From DASYRM01 sp036004405 (GTDB lineage: Bacteria > Acidobacteriota > Vicinamibacteria > Vicinamibacterales > UBA2999): a stretch of 46,794 nt of DNA. The position numbers were made by a program, and so were the translations under genes. The notes under the pieces were generated by a model, which ran no database searches, had not been told where the DNA came from, and saw only the letters and a list, made by a program, of their open reading frames with translations. Positions 7,964 to 16,944 of this stretch are shown here, piece after piece. Each line of letters begins with the position of its first letter. Position 1 is the first letter of the stretch. The DNA lies in contig DASYRM010000105.1 of assembly GCA_036004405.1 (NCBI GenBank), positions 1 to 46,794 on the forward strand. The letters run 5' to 3'.

Positions 7964-9465
7964 TGACGACCGAGCCTCTGTTGAAGATGTCGGCGATCTC
8001 CAAGCGCTTTCCCGGCGTGGTGGCGCTCGATCGAGTCGACCTCGACGTGGCCGCCGGGGAGATCGTCGGACTGGTCGGCGAGAACGGTGCCGGCAAGTCC
8101 ACCCTGATGAAGATTCTCGCCGGCATTCATCGCGCCGACTCCGGCGACATCACCGTGGATGGCGCACCAGCGGTGCTGCACGGACCGGCGGACGCCGGCC
8201 GTCTGGGCGTCGCCATCATCCACCAGGAGCTCGAGCTCATCGACACGCTCGACGCGGCCGCCAACGTGTTTCTCGGGCGCGAGCCGCATCGCGGCGGGCC
8301 GCTGCGCCTGCTGGATCGCCGGCGCATGGAGCTTGACACCGAGCGGCAGCTCGCCAGGATCGAGGCCCGGATCTCGCCGCGGACGATCGTGCGGCGGCTG
8401 TCCGCCGCACAGCAGCAGTTCGTGGCGATCGCGCGCGCGCTGTCGATGAACGCGCGCCTCCTGGTGCTCGACGAGCCGACCGCCAGCCTCGGGTCGCGCG
8501 AGGCCGAGCGGCTGCATGCCCTGTTGCGCGACCTGCAGGCGGGCGGCACCGCGATCGTCTACATCTCGCACCGCTTGCGGGAGATCGAAGCGCTGGCCGA
8601 CCGCGCCGTGGTGCTGCGCGACGGCCGGAACGCCGGGCTGCTGCGTCGCGGCGAGATCACGCGCGATCGCCTGGTGCAGCTGATGGTCGGCCGCGCCGTG
8701 GCGCAGGGCGCAGAGCGCGCACCGACGGTGGCGAGCGCCGCGACGGCGCGCCTGCAGCTCGATCGCATCCGTACCGCGCGCTACCCGGGCGCCGAGGTGT
8801 CGCTGACCATCCATGGCGGCGAGGTGCTGGGCGTGGCCGGACTGATCGGGGCCGGCCGCTCCGAGCTCGCCGAAGCCATCTGTGGCGTCGGGTCGCGTCA
8901 GGCCGGCCGCATCCTGCTCGACGGCGAGCCGGTGGCGATCCACTCGGCGCGCGACGCCATTCGCGCCGGTCTCTGCCTGGTGCCGGAGGACCGCCGCGGC
9001 CGCGGCGTGATCGGGGCGATGAGCGTGCGCGAGAACCTCACGCTGCCGGCGCTGGGCGCCTACAGCCGTCTCGGCCTGGTCAAACGCTCCGCCGAGGCGA
9101 GGGCCGCCCGCGAGATCGCCACCACGCTGACGGTGAAGGCGTCGTCGATCGAAGCCGCGGCGGCGACGCTCAGCGGCGGGAATCAGCAGAAAGTGGTGCT
9201 CGGCAAGTGGCTGGCGCTCAAGCCGCGCGCCATCGTCTTCGACGAACCGACGCAAGGCGTCGACGTGGGCGCGAAGGCCGAGATGCATCGCCTGATCCGG
9301 CGGCTCGCCGACGACGGCGCGGCGGTCATCATGATCAGCAGCGATATGGACGAGATCATCGCCGAGAGCGACCGCGTCGCCGTGATGCACGAGGGGCGGA
9401 TTGCCGGCATCCTCGACCGGCCGGCGTGCACGGCCGAATCGATCATGCAGCTGGCGGTGGCCTGA
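7963..9465 (+). CDS. Sugar ABC transporter ATPase with two nucleotide-binding domains (RbsA/AraG/XylG type)
   Basis: This 500-residue protein energises sugar import. Domain 1 (about 5-230) has Walker A GENGAGKST, signature LSAAQQQFVAIARAL and Walker B LLVLDEPTASL. Domain 2 (about 250-490) has a degenerate Walker A GLIGAGRSE, an LSGGNQQKVVLGKWL signature and IVFDEPTQGVDVGAK. This split pattern is typical of the CUT2 sugar importers. I chose TTG at 7963 because GGAG lies seven bases upstream; an ATG at 7987 (MSAISKRFPG) is the alternative. The permease follows after 24 bases, and the binding protein is encoded in the divergent operon at 3535-4512. Likely substrate is arabinose or a related aldose by context. 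Confidence 0.93.
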   Translation: MTTEPLLKMSAISKRFPGVVALDRVDLDVAAGEIVGLVGENGAGKSTLMKILAGIHRADSGDITVDGAPAVLHGPADAGRLGVAIIHQELELIDTLDAAANVFLGREPHRGGPLRLLDRRRMELDTERQLARIEARISPRTIVRRLSAAQQQFVAIARALSMNARLLVLDEPTASLGSREAERLHALLRDLQAGGTAIVYISHRLREIEALADRAVVLRDGRNAGLLRRGEITRDRLVQLMVGRAVAQGAERAPTVASAATARLQLDRIRTARYPGAEVSLTIHGGEVLGVAGLIGAGRSELAEAICGVGSRQAGRILLDGEPVAIHSARDAIRAGLCLVPEDRRGRGVIGAMSVRENLTLPALGAYSRLGLVKRSAEARAAREIATTLTVKASSIEAAAATLSGGNQQKVVLGKWLALKPRAIVFDEPTQGVDVGAKAEMHRLIRRLADDGAAVIMISSDMDEIIAESDRVAVMHEGRIAGILDRPACTAESIMQLAVA

Positions 9466-9489
9466 GCGGCAGCGCGCCGCGCCTTCGAT

Positions 9490-10443
9490 ATGACGAGACA
9501 AGAGATCGGTATTCTCCTGCTGCTGCTGGTGCTCTGCACCATCGTGGCCGTGGCCAGTCCGCAGTTCCTGAGCGTCGTCAACCTGCAGAACGTCGGCCGG
9601 CTCGTCGGCACCTACGGCATCTTCAGCATCGGCGTCGGTATCGTGATCATTACCGGCGGCATCGACCTCTCGGTCGGATCGGTCTGCGCGCTGCTCGGCG
9701 TGCTGCTGTCGATGATGCTGGTCGAATGGCGCTGGCCGCCGGCGGCGGCGCTGGCGGCGGTGGTGGCGCTGGGCGGCTGCCTCGGCGCGGTTCACGGCGT
9801 GCTGATCACGCGCCTGCGGCTGCAGCCCTTCATCGTCACGCTCTGCGGCCTGCTGCTGTATCGCGGGGCTGCCCGCTACATCGCCAACGACTCTACGAAG
9901 GGCTTCGGCACCGGCGAGGGCTTCGAATGGGTGCGGGCGCTGGCGTCGGGAAGCGTCGGCGGCGTGCCGATGCCGTTCGTGGTGATGGTGGTCGTGGCCG
10001 TGATGGCCTGGGTGCTGCTGCATCGCTCGGTGTTCGGGCGGCACCTGTTCGCAGTCGGACACAACGCCGAGGCGGCGCGCTATTCCGGCGTGGGCACCCA
10101 GACGGTCGTGGCCTGGGCCTACGTCCTGTCCGGTCTCCTGACCGCCCTGTCGGCGGTGATCATCGCCTTTTACACCAACTCGATCTCGCCCGCCTCGCAT
10201 GGCAACTTCTATGAGCTCTACGCGATTGCCGCCGCCGTCGTCGGCGGCTGCAGCCTGCGCGGCGGAGAAGGATCCGTGCTCGGCATCGTCATCGGGGCGG
10301 CGCTGCTGCAGGTGCTGCGGAATCTCGTGAACCTGCTCGACATTCCCGGCTCGCTCGATTTTGCCGTCATGGGCGCGGTCATCCTCATTGGGGCCGTGGC
10401 CGATCAGCTGTTCGGCCGTCGCATGCGGCGCGGCGGCGCGTAA
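9490..10443 (+). CDS. Sugar ABC transporter permease (RbsC/AraH/XylH type)
   Basis: The 317-residue integral membrane protein forms the inner-membrane channel of the CUT2 importer whose ATPase lies just upstream. It begins with a hydrophobic helix (GILLLLLVLCTIVAVA) and shows the family hallmark GGIDLSVGS near residues 57-65, then about eight to ten membrane segments and the conserved GHNAEAARYSGV loop near residue 190. Length is close to the family's usual 320. No binding protein follows it; the gene ends 14 bases before a convergent unrelated gene. Function is firm, sugar specificity is not visible. Confidence 0.93.
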   Translation: MTRQEIGILLLLLVLCTIVAVASPQFLSVVNLQNVGRLVGTYGIFSIGVGIVIITGGIDLSVGSVCALLGVLLSMMLVEWRWPPAAALAAVVALGGCLGAVHGVLITRLRLQPFIVTLCGLLLYRGAARYIANDSTKGFGTGEGFEWVRALASGSVGGVPMPFVVMVVVAVMAWVLLHRSVFGRHLFAVGHNAEAARYSGVGTQTVVAWAYVLSGLLTALSAVIIAFYTNSISPASHGNFYELYAIAAAVVGGCSLRGGEGSVLGIVIGAALLQVLRNLVNLLDIPGSLDFAVMGAVILIGAVADQLFGRRMRRGGA

Positions 10444-10457
10444 CCGCGCGATCCCCA

Positions 10458-10874
10458 TCAGACCTCGTCGTAGAGGACGACCGGGTAGTCCTTCAGGGTC
10501 GTCATGCAGCGCTCGACCGGCGGCCAGACACGCTGGTGAGCGGCCGACGCGATCCACTTCTGGCGCAGCTCCTCGCTCTCGAACTCCAGCTCGAAGCGGT
10601 AGTTGTAGTTCGCGGGCACCGTGCCTTGCAGGATGGCGCGCCGCTTGAGCATCTTCACGCGGACGTAGCCGGCGTGCTTGACCGCCTCGGGCACGAACAC
10701 GTTGTGAAACGTGTCGAGCATCTCGCGCTCTCGCCCGGGCGCGACGTCCATCTCCACGTAGAGGCGGATGTGCTTCGTCTGGGCGCCCGCCGGGGTGGTG
10801 GATCGGCCGACACCGAACGCAGCGGCGACGGCCATCAAAGCGGATGTCATCATTCCTCGTCTGTGCACGTCCAT
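10458..10874 (-). CDS. Exported antibiotic-biosynthesis-monooxygenase (ABM) domain protein
   Basis: The 138-residue protein has an N-terminal signal with a twin-arginine look (MDVHRRGMMTSALM, then a hydrophobic run, ending AGAQ). A single dimeric alpha/beta-barrel domain covers about residues 35-135. The domain opens with HIRLYVEMDVAPGREREMLDTF and includes FVPEAVKHAGYVRVKML, the usual ABM layout. Such domains act in heme- or quinone-type oxygenation or only as small binding modules, and exported versions are mostly uncharacterised. It follows the bicupin gene by 21 bases on the same strand, so the pair is probably co-transcribed. I would not assign a reaction. Confidence 0.75.
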   Translation of the reverse strand: MDVHRRGMMTSALMAVAAAFGVGRSTTPAGAQTKHIRLYVEMDVAPGREREMLDTFHNVFVPEAVKHAGYVRVKMLKRRAILQGTVPANYNYRFELEFESEELRQKWIASAAHQRVWPPVERCMTTLKDYPVVLYDEV

Positions 10875-10895
10875 CCTCCGGTCGTCATTGCGGTC

Positions 10896-11828
10896 TCAGT
10901 TGCCCGCCAGTAATCGCGTTTTGGCGGCGGCGTCTTTCGCGACGCCCATCACGAACAGCTCGAGCGGCTCGGAGCCCGTGTTCGAGAACCGGCTCGATTC
11001 GCCGATGCGGATCGGGATCGCATCGCCGGTGCGCACGGCCGCGGTTTCGGGCGTGGCACCTTTGATTGCCACGGTTCCGGCGCCGGCCAGGACGTAATAC
11101 GCCTCGCCCACGGCGTCGTGGGCGAGGTCGGGCGTCGAGGCGCCCGGCGGCACGATCACGTGGTCGACGTACGCCCACGGCGTCGAGAACACTGACGGCC
11201 CGAGCGCGCGGCGTGACACGACGGCCGTCGGGGACGCCGCTGTGGAGGCCGCGCCACGCCCGCGCGCACCTGCCGGCCTGAGGAGGCCGCGGTCCAGCCG
11301 CATCGTCATGAACGTCGCGACGGGGTCGAGCGCGGCGCCCGCCCTGGTGTCGTTCAGATCGAAGGCGTCGTACACGCCGGCGACGAGCGACACGTTGAGG
11401 TTCATCCACTGCACGGGAGTCGAGCCCGCGTTGTAGATGGCGTGCGAGTGGCCGGTCCGGCAGATGACGCCCGCAGGGCCCTTCACAGTGGCCGTGCGTC
11501 CATCGACGGTGAACTGCGCCTCGCCGTCGAGGATGACGAACATCTCCTCGACGACGTTGTGGAAGTGGTGGCCGATGCCGGCGCCCGGCGGAATGACACC
11601 GCGATGCAGGAAGTTGAACTCGGGCGTGACGGCTCCGCGATTGAGCAGTGCCGCGAAGGCCATGCTGCCGGCGCCCGCGTGGACGGCGCTCAGCTGACGA
11701 AAGGCCGCGGGATCGGTGTGGACGACTCGCTGGGGCGCAGCCTCCTGCGCCCGTGGCGCTGGGCACACGAACACCGCCGCCACGGCCGCGGCCGTGGCGA
11801 GCGCGAAAGCCCTGGTCCCGTCGGTCAT
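10896..11828 (-). CDS. Exported two-domain cupin protein
   Basis: The 310-residue protein has a Sec signal (about 1-27, ending CPAPRAQ) and two cupin domains. The first (about 70-150) carries GHHFHNVVEEMFVILDGEAQF and the closing motif GHSHAIYN. The second (about 215-300) carries AHDAVGEAYYVLAG and is poorer in metal ligands. A Gly/Arg/Ala-rich linker (RGRGAASTAA) separates them; the same ten residues occur in the Nif3-like protein at 23873. No substrate can be assigned. It is first in a minus-strand pair with the ABM-domain gene and diverges from the PQQ dehydrogenase across a 153-base gap in which I see no convincing promoter. Confidence 0.78.
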   Translation of the reverse strand: MTDGTRAFALATAAAVAAVFVCPAPRAQEAAPQRVVHTDPAAFRQLSAVHAGAGSMAFAALLNRGAVTPEFNFLHRGVIPPGAGIGHHFHNVVEEMFVILDGEAQFTVDGRTATVKGPAGVICRTGHSHAIYNAGSTPVQWMNLNVSLVAGVYDAFDLNDTRAGAALDPVATFMTMRLDRGLLRPAGARGRGAASTAASPTAVVSRRALGPSVFSTPWAYVDHVIVPPGASTPDLAHDAVGEAYYVLAGAGTVAIKGATPETAAVRTGDAIPIRIGESSRFSNTGSEPLELFVMGVAKDAAAKTRLLAGN

Positions 11829-11981
11829 GGCAAGCCTCCTGTCACCGAATAGCCCCGCACCCTGGCGGCGACATCATACCGGCCGTCGGCCTCCACCGCC
11901 GTCCCGTCGGCGCGGGCCTTTGCCGGTTTTTTGAACGCTTTGGAAGGTTCTTTGCCCGCGCTTCGGAGGAGCATCACCGGG

Positions 11982-14267
11982 ATGCCCAAGAGCAGAGCGT
12001 GGTCATGGCGGCACGTCAACGCGGTGGTGGTGCTCGCGGCCGGCGTCGCCGCCGGCGCGTCCACCCTGGCGCAGGCCGCCGGCGACAGCGACAAGTGGTG
12101 GACCGGATACGGGAACGGCGCCGACAACGGCCGCTACTTCGCGTCGCGCCAGATCAACAAGTCCAACGTCAGCCGGTTGCAGGTTGCCTGGACCTATCCC
12201 TACGGGGAGACCGGCAGCAGCCCGATTGTGGTGCGCGGCGCGGTCTACGGTCGCGGCCGCAACGGCTCGCTCGTCGCGGTGGACGCCACGACCGGCAAGG
12301 AGCTGTGGGTCCGCGAGCGCATGAACGGCATGACGAGCCGCGGCATGAGCTACTGGGAAAGTCGCGACGGCCGCGACGGGCGCCTGATCTTCGCGATCGA
12401 TGGCCTGCTCCAGGAGCTGGATGCGCAGACCGGCCGACCGATCGTGTCGTTCGGCACCAACGGTGTGATCGACCTGCGTGCCGGCATCGACGGCCGCGAT
12501 CCGGCGACCGTCGGCAACATCCAGTCGACGATTCCCGGCGAGGTCTTCGAGAACCTGCTGATTCTCGGCAGCGCCACCGGCGAAGGCTACATGTCGCCTC
12601 CCGGCGACATTCGTGCCTACGACGTGCTGACGGGCCGGCTGGCGTGGACCTTCCACACCGTGCCGCGGCCGGGGGAGTTCGGATACGACACGTGGCCGAA
12701 GGACGCCTGGAAGTACGTGGGTGGCACCAACAACTGGGGTGAGATGACGGTGGATGCGCGGCGCGGCATCGTCTACGTCCCGCTCGGCTCGCCGACCTAT
12801 GACTTCTATGGCGCCGATCGGATCGGCGCCAACCTCTTCGGGACCTCGATCGTTGCGCTCGACGCTCGCACCGGCAAGCGCCTGTGGCATTTCCAGCTCG
12901 TGCACCACGACCTGTGGGATCTCGATCCCAGCGCAGCGCCGCAGCTGACGACCGTCCGGCACAACGGGCGCCCTCGAGACGTCGTCGTGGTGGCGAGCAA
13001 GACCACCTGGCTCTACGTGTTCGACCGGGTGACGGGCGAGCCGATCTGGCCGATCGAGGAACGTCCGGTGCCGACATCCGAGATGGCCGGTGAACAGAGC
13101 TGGCCCACGCAGCCGTATCCGTCGAACCCGCCGCCGTTCGCGCGCCAGTCGTTCGGCGTCGACGACGTCAGCCCCTATCTCCCGGGCGACGAGGCCGACG
13201 CCTTCAAGAAGCGGCTGCTCGCCGCCGACAACCGCGGACTCTTCACGCCGATCAGCTACCGTGATACGGTCCACGTTCCGACGAGCAACGGTGGCGTGCT
13301 CTTCGGTGGTCTCGCATCCGAACCGCGCACCGGGGCGGTGTACGTGGTGACGCACGACAATCCCGGCATCCTCCGCCTGCTGCGCCCGGGCGAGACCGCC
13401 GGGCGAGGCGGTGCGCCGGCTGCGCCGCCCGGCCAGGCGATCTACCAGCAGAACTGCCAGTCGTGTCACGGCGTGGATCGCCTGGGCACGGCCAACGGCG
13501 CGGCGCTCGTGTACGCCGAGGATCCGGTCAACGGCATCGCGGCCGGTGCCTCGCGGTTCGATGCCGCGGCCGTTCGAACCGTGCTGAGCGCGGGCAAGGG
13601 ACGAATGCCGGCGTTTCCGCATCTCACCGCCGCCGACGTGGAGGCCGTCGTGACCTATCTGACGAGCGCACCGGGTGGCCGCGGCGGCCGCGGTGCGGGT
13701 CCGTCTGGCTCGGGTGCTCCCGCGGAGCTGATCGTTGGATCGGGTTCAGTGTGGACGCGGCCCGCCGCGGCAGGCGGGCGTGGACGCGGCGCCCTGCCGC
13801 CGTATCCCGACGGGGTGCCGCAGTTCGAGCGGCCGGTGATCAACGAGTACAACACGGTGGCACACCGCATCGCACCGCCCTACACCTCGATCGTGAAGTA
13901 CGACTTGAACCAGCCGGCGATCAAATGGCGGGTCGGGTTCGGCGACGATCCCGCGCTGGCGGCGCGCGGGATCGCCGGCACCGGCATGCCGGCGCTGAAC
14001 CACGGGCTGGTCGTGACCGAGTCGGGTCTCGTGTTCGGCGCCGGTGGCGACAACCAGATTCGTGCGTGGGACAGTGAGACGGGCGGCCGGCTCTGGGCGT
14101 CGCCGTTTGCCGGCAACTTCGTCGGGTCGCCCGTGATGTACGAGACTGGCGGGCGGCAGTACCTGCTGGTCCCGGCCGCAAATGCGCCCGGTGGCCGCGG
14201 TGCGCGGCCCGGGCCGCCGCCTGCCGGACCGCTCGGCTGGGTCGCCTATGCGCTTCCCGGAAAGTAG
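11982..14267 (+). CDS. PQQ-dependent dehydrogenase with inserted cytochrome c domain
   Basis: The 761-residue protein is a periplasmic quinoprotein of the glucose/alcohol dehydrogenase superfamily. The sequence shows a signal peptide (about 1-33, ending LAQA), a beta-propeller with repeated W-x-F/L blocks (SKTTWLYVFDRVTGEP, WAYALDARTG-like repeats), and an inserted cytochrome c with the heme motif CQSCH at Cys492-His496. The propeller closes after a Gly/Arg-rich linker (GGRGGRGAG). Family members oxidise aldoses or alcohols and pass electrons through heme c. The start at 11982 was chosen over an upstream ATG for its GGAGGA site and better signal. It precedes an alpha-ketoglutaric semialdehyde dehydrogenase by six bases, so oxidation of pentoses to aldonates is an attractive but unproven role. 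Confidence 0.88.
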   Translation: MPKSRAWSWRHVNAVVVLAAGVAAGASTLAQAAGDSDKWWTGYGNGADNGRYFASRQINKSNVSRLQVAWTYPYGETGSSPIVVRGAVYGRGRNGSLVAVDATTGKELWVRERMNGMTSRGMSYWESRDGRDGRLIFAIDGLLQELDAQTGRPIVSFGTNGVIDLRAGIDGRDPATVGNIQSTIPGEVFENLLILGSATGEGYMSPPGDIRAYDVLTGRLAWTFHTVPRPGEFGYDTWPKDAWKYVGGTNNWGEMTVDARRGIVYVPLGSPTYDFYGADRIGANLFGTSIVALDARTGKRLWHFQLVHHDLWDLDPSAAPQLTTVRHNGRPRDVVVVASKTTWLYVFDRVTGEPIWPIEERPVPTSEMAGEQSWPTQPYPSNPPPFARQSFGVDDVSPYLPGDEADAFKKRLLAADNRGLFTPISYRDTVHVPTSNGGVLFGGLASEPRTGAVYVVTHDNPGILRLLRPGETAGRGGAPAAPPGQAIYQQNCQSCHGVDRLGTANGAALVYAEDPVNGIAAGASRFDAAAVRTVLSAGKGRMPAFPHLTAADVEAVVTYLTSAPGGRGGRGAGPSGSGAPAELIVGSGSVWTRPAAAGGRGRGALPPYPDGVPQFERPVINEYNTVAHRIAPPYTSIVKYDLNQPAIKWRVGFGDDPALAARGIAGTGMPALNHGLVVTESGLVFGAGGDNQIRAWDSETGGRLWASPFAGNFVGSPVMYETGGRQYLLVPAANAPGGRGARPGPPPAGPLGWVAYALPGK

Positions 14268-14273
14268 GGCCCG

Positions 14274-15851
14274 ATGCTGACGGGACGAAGTCTCATCGCC
14301 GGTGAGCCGGTCGATTCGGCGGAAGGGCGCTTCACGGCCGCCGGCACCAAGATCGAATTCGAGGAAGCGTCGGGTGCGCACGTCGATCGGGCGCTCGACC
14401 AGGCGGCGAGCGCGTCGCACGACTACCAGCAGATCCCGGCCGCGGCGCGGGCAGGATTTCTGGACCGCGTCGCCGAGGAGATCGAGCACATCGGGGATCT
14501 CATAGACGTGGCCAATCGCGAAACCGCGCTGCCGCCGGAGCGTCTGGCCGGCGAGCGCGCCCGCACCGCCGGCCAGCTGCGCATGTTCGCCGATCTGGTC
14601 CGCGAGGGCTCCTGGGTCGACGCACGCATCGATCGCGCAGTGCCCGATCGCAAGCCGCTGGCGAAACCTGACATCCGCCGGATGCTGATTCCGATCGGCC
14701 CTGTCGCCGTGTTCGGGGCCAGCAACTTCCCGCTGGCGTTCTCGGTTGCGGGAGGCGACACCGCCTCGGCGCTCGCCGCCGGATGCCCCGTCGTCGTGAA
14801 AGCGCATCCGGCACACCCGGCCACGTCCGAGCTGGCTGCCGGCGCGATCGTCAAGGCGGCCCAGGCGGCCGGCATGCCGCCGGGGATCTTCTCGCTGATT
14901 CAGAGCACGCGGCACGACGTCGCAACGGCACTCGTCCAGCATCGGCACACCAGAGCGGTCGGTTTCACGGGAAGCCTGCGCGCCGGACGGGCACTGTTCG
15001 ATGCCGCTGCCCGCCGTCCCGATCCGATTCCGGTGTACGCGGAGATGGGCAGCGTGAACCCGGTCTTCCTGCTGCCGGGAGCCCTCGCCGAACGCGCCGA
15101 GGCGATCGCCGACGGGCTCGCGGCGTCGGTCACGCTGGGCGTCGGGCAGTTCTGCACCAATCCTGGAGTGGTCGTCGCCGTCGGCACCGAGTCGTTCGAC
15201 CGGTTCGTGCGGCGGCTGCAGGATCTCATCCGCGCCGCGCCGCCAGGCACCATGCTCTATCCCGCTCTCTTGCAGTCGTACGAAACCGGTCTTCGCCGGC
15301 TCAGCGCCGTCAACGGCACGTGCGATGTTCGCTCGTCCGTCGGCGACCCTGATCAGGATGGCCGCGCCCGGCCGGCGTTGTTCGAAACCTCGGCGCAGAC
15401 GTTCATGCAGCATCGAGCGCTGTCCGAAGAAGTGTTCGGGCCCTCGACTGTGGTCGTCCGCTGCGGTTCGGGCGATGAGATGGCAGCCGTCGCGCGCGGT
15501 CTCGAGGGACAGTTGACGGCGACGATTCACGGCACCCCCGCGGATCTGGCGAAGCATGCGTGGCTGGTGTCGATTCTCCAGGACAAGGCGGGGCGGTTGG
15601 TCCTGAACGGCTTTCCAACCGGCGTCGAGGTGTGCGGGTCGATGCAGCACGGCGGCCCGTACCCGGCGACGACCGACTCGAGAACGACCTCGGTCGGCAC
15701 GGCAGCGATCAATCGTTTTGCCAGGCCGGTGGCCTACCAGAACTTTCCGCAGTCGGCGCTGCCCGTGGAACTGCAGGACGCCAACCCTCGCGCGATCTGG
15801 CGGTGGGTCGACGGCAAGATGTCGAAGGACGCGCTGGCGGAGGAGCGCTGA
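14274..15851 (+). CDS. Alpha-ketoglutaric semialdehyde (2,5-dioxovalerate) dehydrogenase
   Basis: The 525-residue protein is an aldehyde dehydrogenase that oxidises 2,5-dioxopentanoate to 2-oxoglutarate with NAD(P) (EC 1.2.1.26), the last step of oxidative pentose and hexarate routes. Catalytic Cys294 is in GVGQFCTNPG and general base Glu257 in YAEMGSVNP. The block GPVAVFGASNFPLAFSVAGG and the C-terminal NGFPTGVEVCGSMQHGGPYPA are typical of this subfamily rather than generic ALDHs. The length matches family members. The gene lies between the PQQ dehydrogenase and an exported MBL-fold protein in a tightly packed run. With the dehydratases at 21858 and 42799 it would complete a Weimberg-type pathway. 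Confidence 0.93.
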   Translation: MLTGRSLIAGEPVDSAEGRFTAAGTKIEFEEASGAHVDRALDQAASASHDYQQIPAAARAGFLDRVAEEIEHIGDLIDVANRETALPPERLAGERARTAGQLRMFADLVREGSWVDARIDRAVPDRKPLAKPDIRRMLIPIGPVAVFGASNFPLAFSVAGGDTASALAAGCPVVVKAHPAHPATSELAAGAIVKAAQAAGMPPGIFSLIQSTRHDVATALVQHRHTRAVGFTGSLRAGRALFDAAARRPDPIPVYAEMGSVNPVFLLPGALAERAEAIADGLAASVTLGVGQFCTNPGVVVAVGTESFDRFVRRLQDLIRAAPPGTMLYPALLQSYETGLRRLSAVNGTCDVRSSVGDPDQDGRARPALFETSAQTFMQHRALSEEVFGPSTVVVRCGSGDEMAAVARGLEGQLTATIHGTPADLAKHAWLVSILQDKAGRLVLNGFPTGVEVCGSMQHGGPYPATTDSRTTSVGTAAINRFARPVAYQNFPQSALPVELQDANPRAIWRWVDGKMSKDALAEER

Positions 15852-15852
15852 C

Positions 15853-16944
15853 ATGCGCCGTCTATCCATCGCCGCCTTCTGCCTGACGGCCGGGCTCCTC
15901 GGCTTGACGGCCCAGAGCTCCGGAACGCTGACGATCTACTACATCGACACCGAGGGGGGACAGTCGACCCTCTTCATCGGTCCGGGCGGCGAATCGCTGC
16001 TGGTGGACACCGGCAACGCCGGGGACCGCGATCTCGGCCGGATCGTCGAGACGCTCAACGGCGCGGGCGTCACGCGGATCGATCACCTGTGGACCACGCA
16101 TTACCACGGCGATCACGTCGGCGCCCTGCTCGCGCTCGCCAGACAGGTGCCGGTGATGCGCTTCTACGATCACGGCGCGCCGAACACCAACGACCGCATC
16201 GTCGCGCCGGCCTTTCTCCCGGCCTACGAGGCGCTGAGTCGCGGCAAACGCACGACGGTGAAGCCAGGGGACAAGGTGCCCATGGCGGGCCTCGACATCA
16301 CGACGGTCGCCTCCGCCAACCGCTACCTTCGATCGACCCTCCCCGGCGGCGGCCGGAACCCGTCCTGCACCGGCGTCCAGCCGAAGGACGAGAGCGCCTA
16401 CATCGACGCCGACAACGGCGATTCGGCCGGCTTCGTGCTCGCCTACGGCCGGTTTCGCACCATCGACCTTGGCGATCTGACGTGGAACGGCGAGCTCGAT
16501 CTGATGTGCCCGACGAACCGCATCGGTCCGGTGGACCTCTATCTCACGTCGCATCACGGGCTGGAGAGGTCGGGGTCGCCGGCGCTGGTGCACGCGTTGC
16601 AGCCGCGCGTGGCGGTGATGAACAACGGGACCCGCAAGGGCGGCGCGCCCGGCGCCTTCCGGGTCCTGCACGAATCTCCGGGCCTCGAGGATCTCTGGCA
16701 GCTGCATTGGTCGCACAACGTCGGGCTCGACAACGCGCCGGCGCTGTTCATCGCCAATGTGGAGGACGCGGCGACCGCCGCCAGTGTCCTGACGGCGCCC
16801 GCGCCGGCGCCCGGCGGGCGCGGCGGCGCCCCTGCCGCGCCCCATTCGCCCGCGTACTCGCTCAAGGTGTCCGCCCGGCCGGACGGCACGTTCACGGTCA
16901 CCAACACGCGCAACGGTTTCAGCAAGACCTATCGGCGTCGATGA
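15853..16944 (+). CDS. Exported metallo-beta-lactamase-fold hydrolase (ComEC/Rec2-like domain)
   Basis: The 363-residue protein has a Sec signal (about 1-20) and an MBL domain starting TIYYIDTEGGQSTLFIGPGG. The metal motif is THYHGDHVG, with His83, His85, Asp87 and His88, and LTSHHG follows later. The opening resembles the competence-type ComEC/Rec2 MBL branch, though no membrane domain is present. A Gly/Arg/Ala/Pro-rich linker precedes a short C-terminal beta stretch (YSLKVSARPDGTFTVTN). It starts one base after the semialdehyde dehydrogenase stop and its own stop overlaps the permease start (ATGA). A lactonase role in aldonolactone opening would fit the context, but the sequence does not show it. 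Confidence 0.8.
   Translation: MRRLSIAAFCLTAGLLGLTAQSSGTLTIYYIDTEGGQSTLFIGPGGESLLVDTGNAGDRDLGRIVETLNGAGVTRIDHLWTTHYHGDHVGALLALARQVPVMRFYDHGAPNTNDRIVAPAFLPAYEALSRGKRTTVKPGDKVPMAGLDITTVASANRYLRSTLPGGGRNPSCTGVQPKDESAYIDADNGDSAGFVLAYGRFRTIDLGDLTWNGELDLMCPTNRIGPVDLYLTSHHGLERSGSPALVHALQPRVAVMNNGTRKGGAPGAFRVLHESPGLEDLWQLHWSHNVGLDNAPALFIANVEDAATAASVLTAPAPAPGGRGGAPAAPHSPAYSLKVSARPDGTFTVTNTRNGFSKTYRRR

Noticed and set aside
7957..10557. Long minus-strand open frame of about 866 codons opposite the ABC transporter genes
   Set aside because: Its translation is a low-complexity His/Arg/Gln-rich text without domains, and the opposite strand encodes clear ABC proteins. It is a product of high G+C.
11829..11981. 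Divergent promoters between the bicupin and PQQ dehydrogenase genes
   Set aside because: TTGAAC at 11931 has no acceptable -10 box at a proper distance, and no better pair was found.
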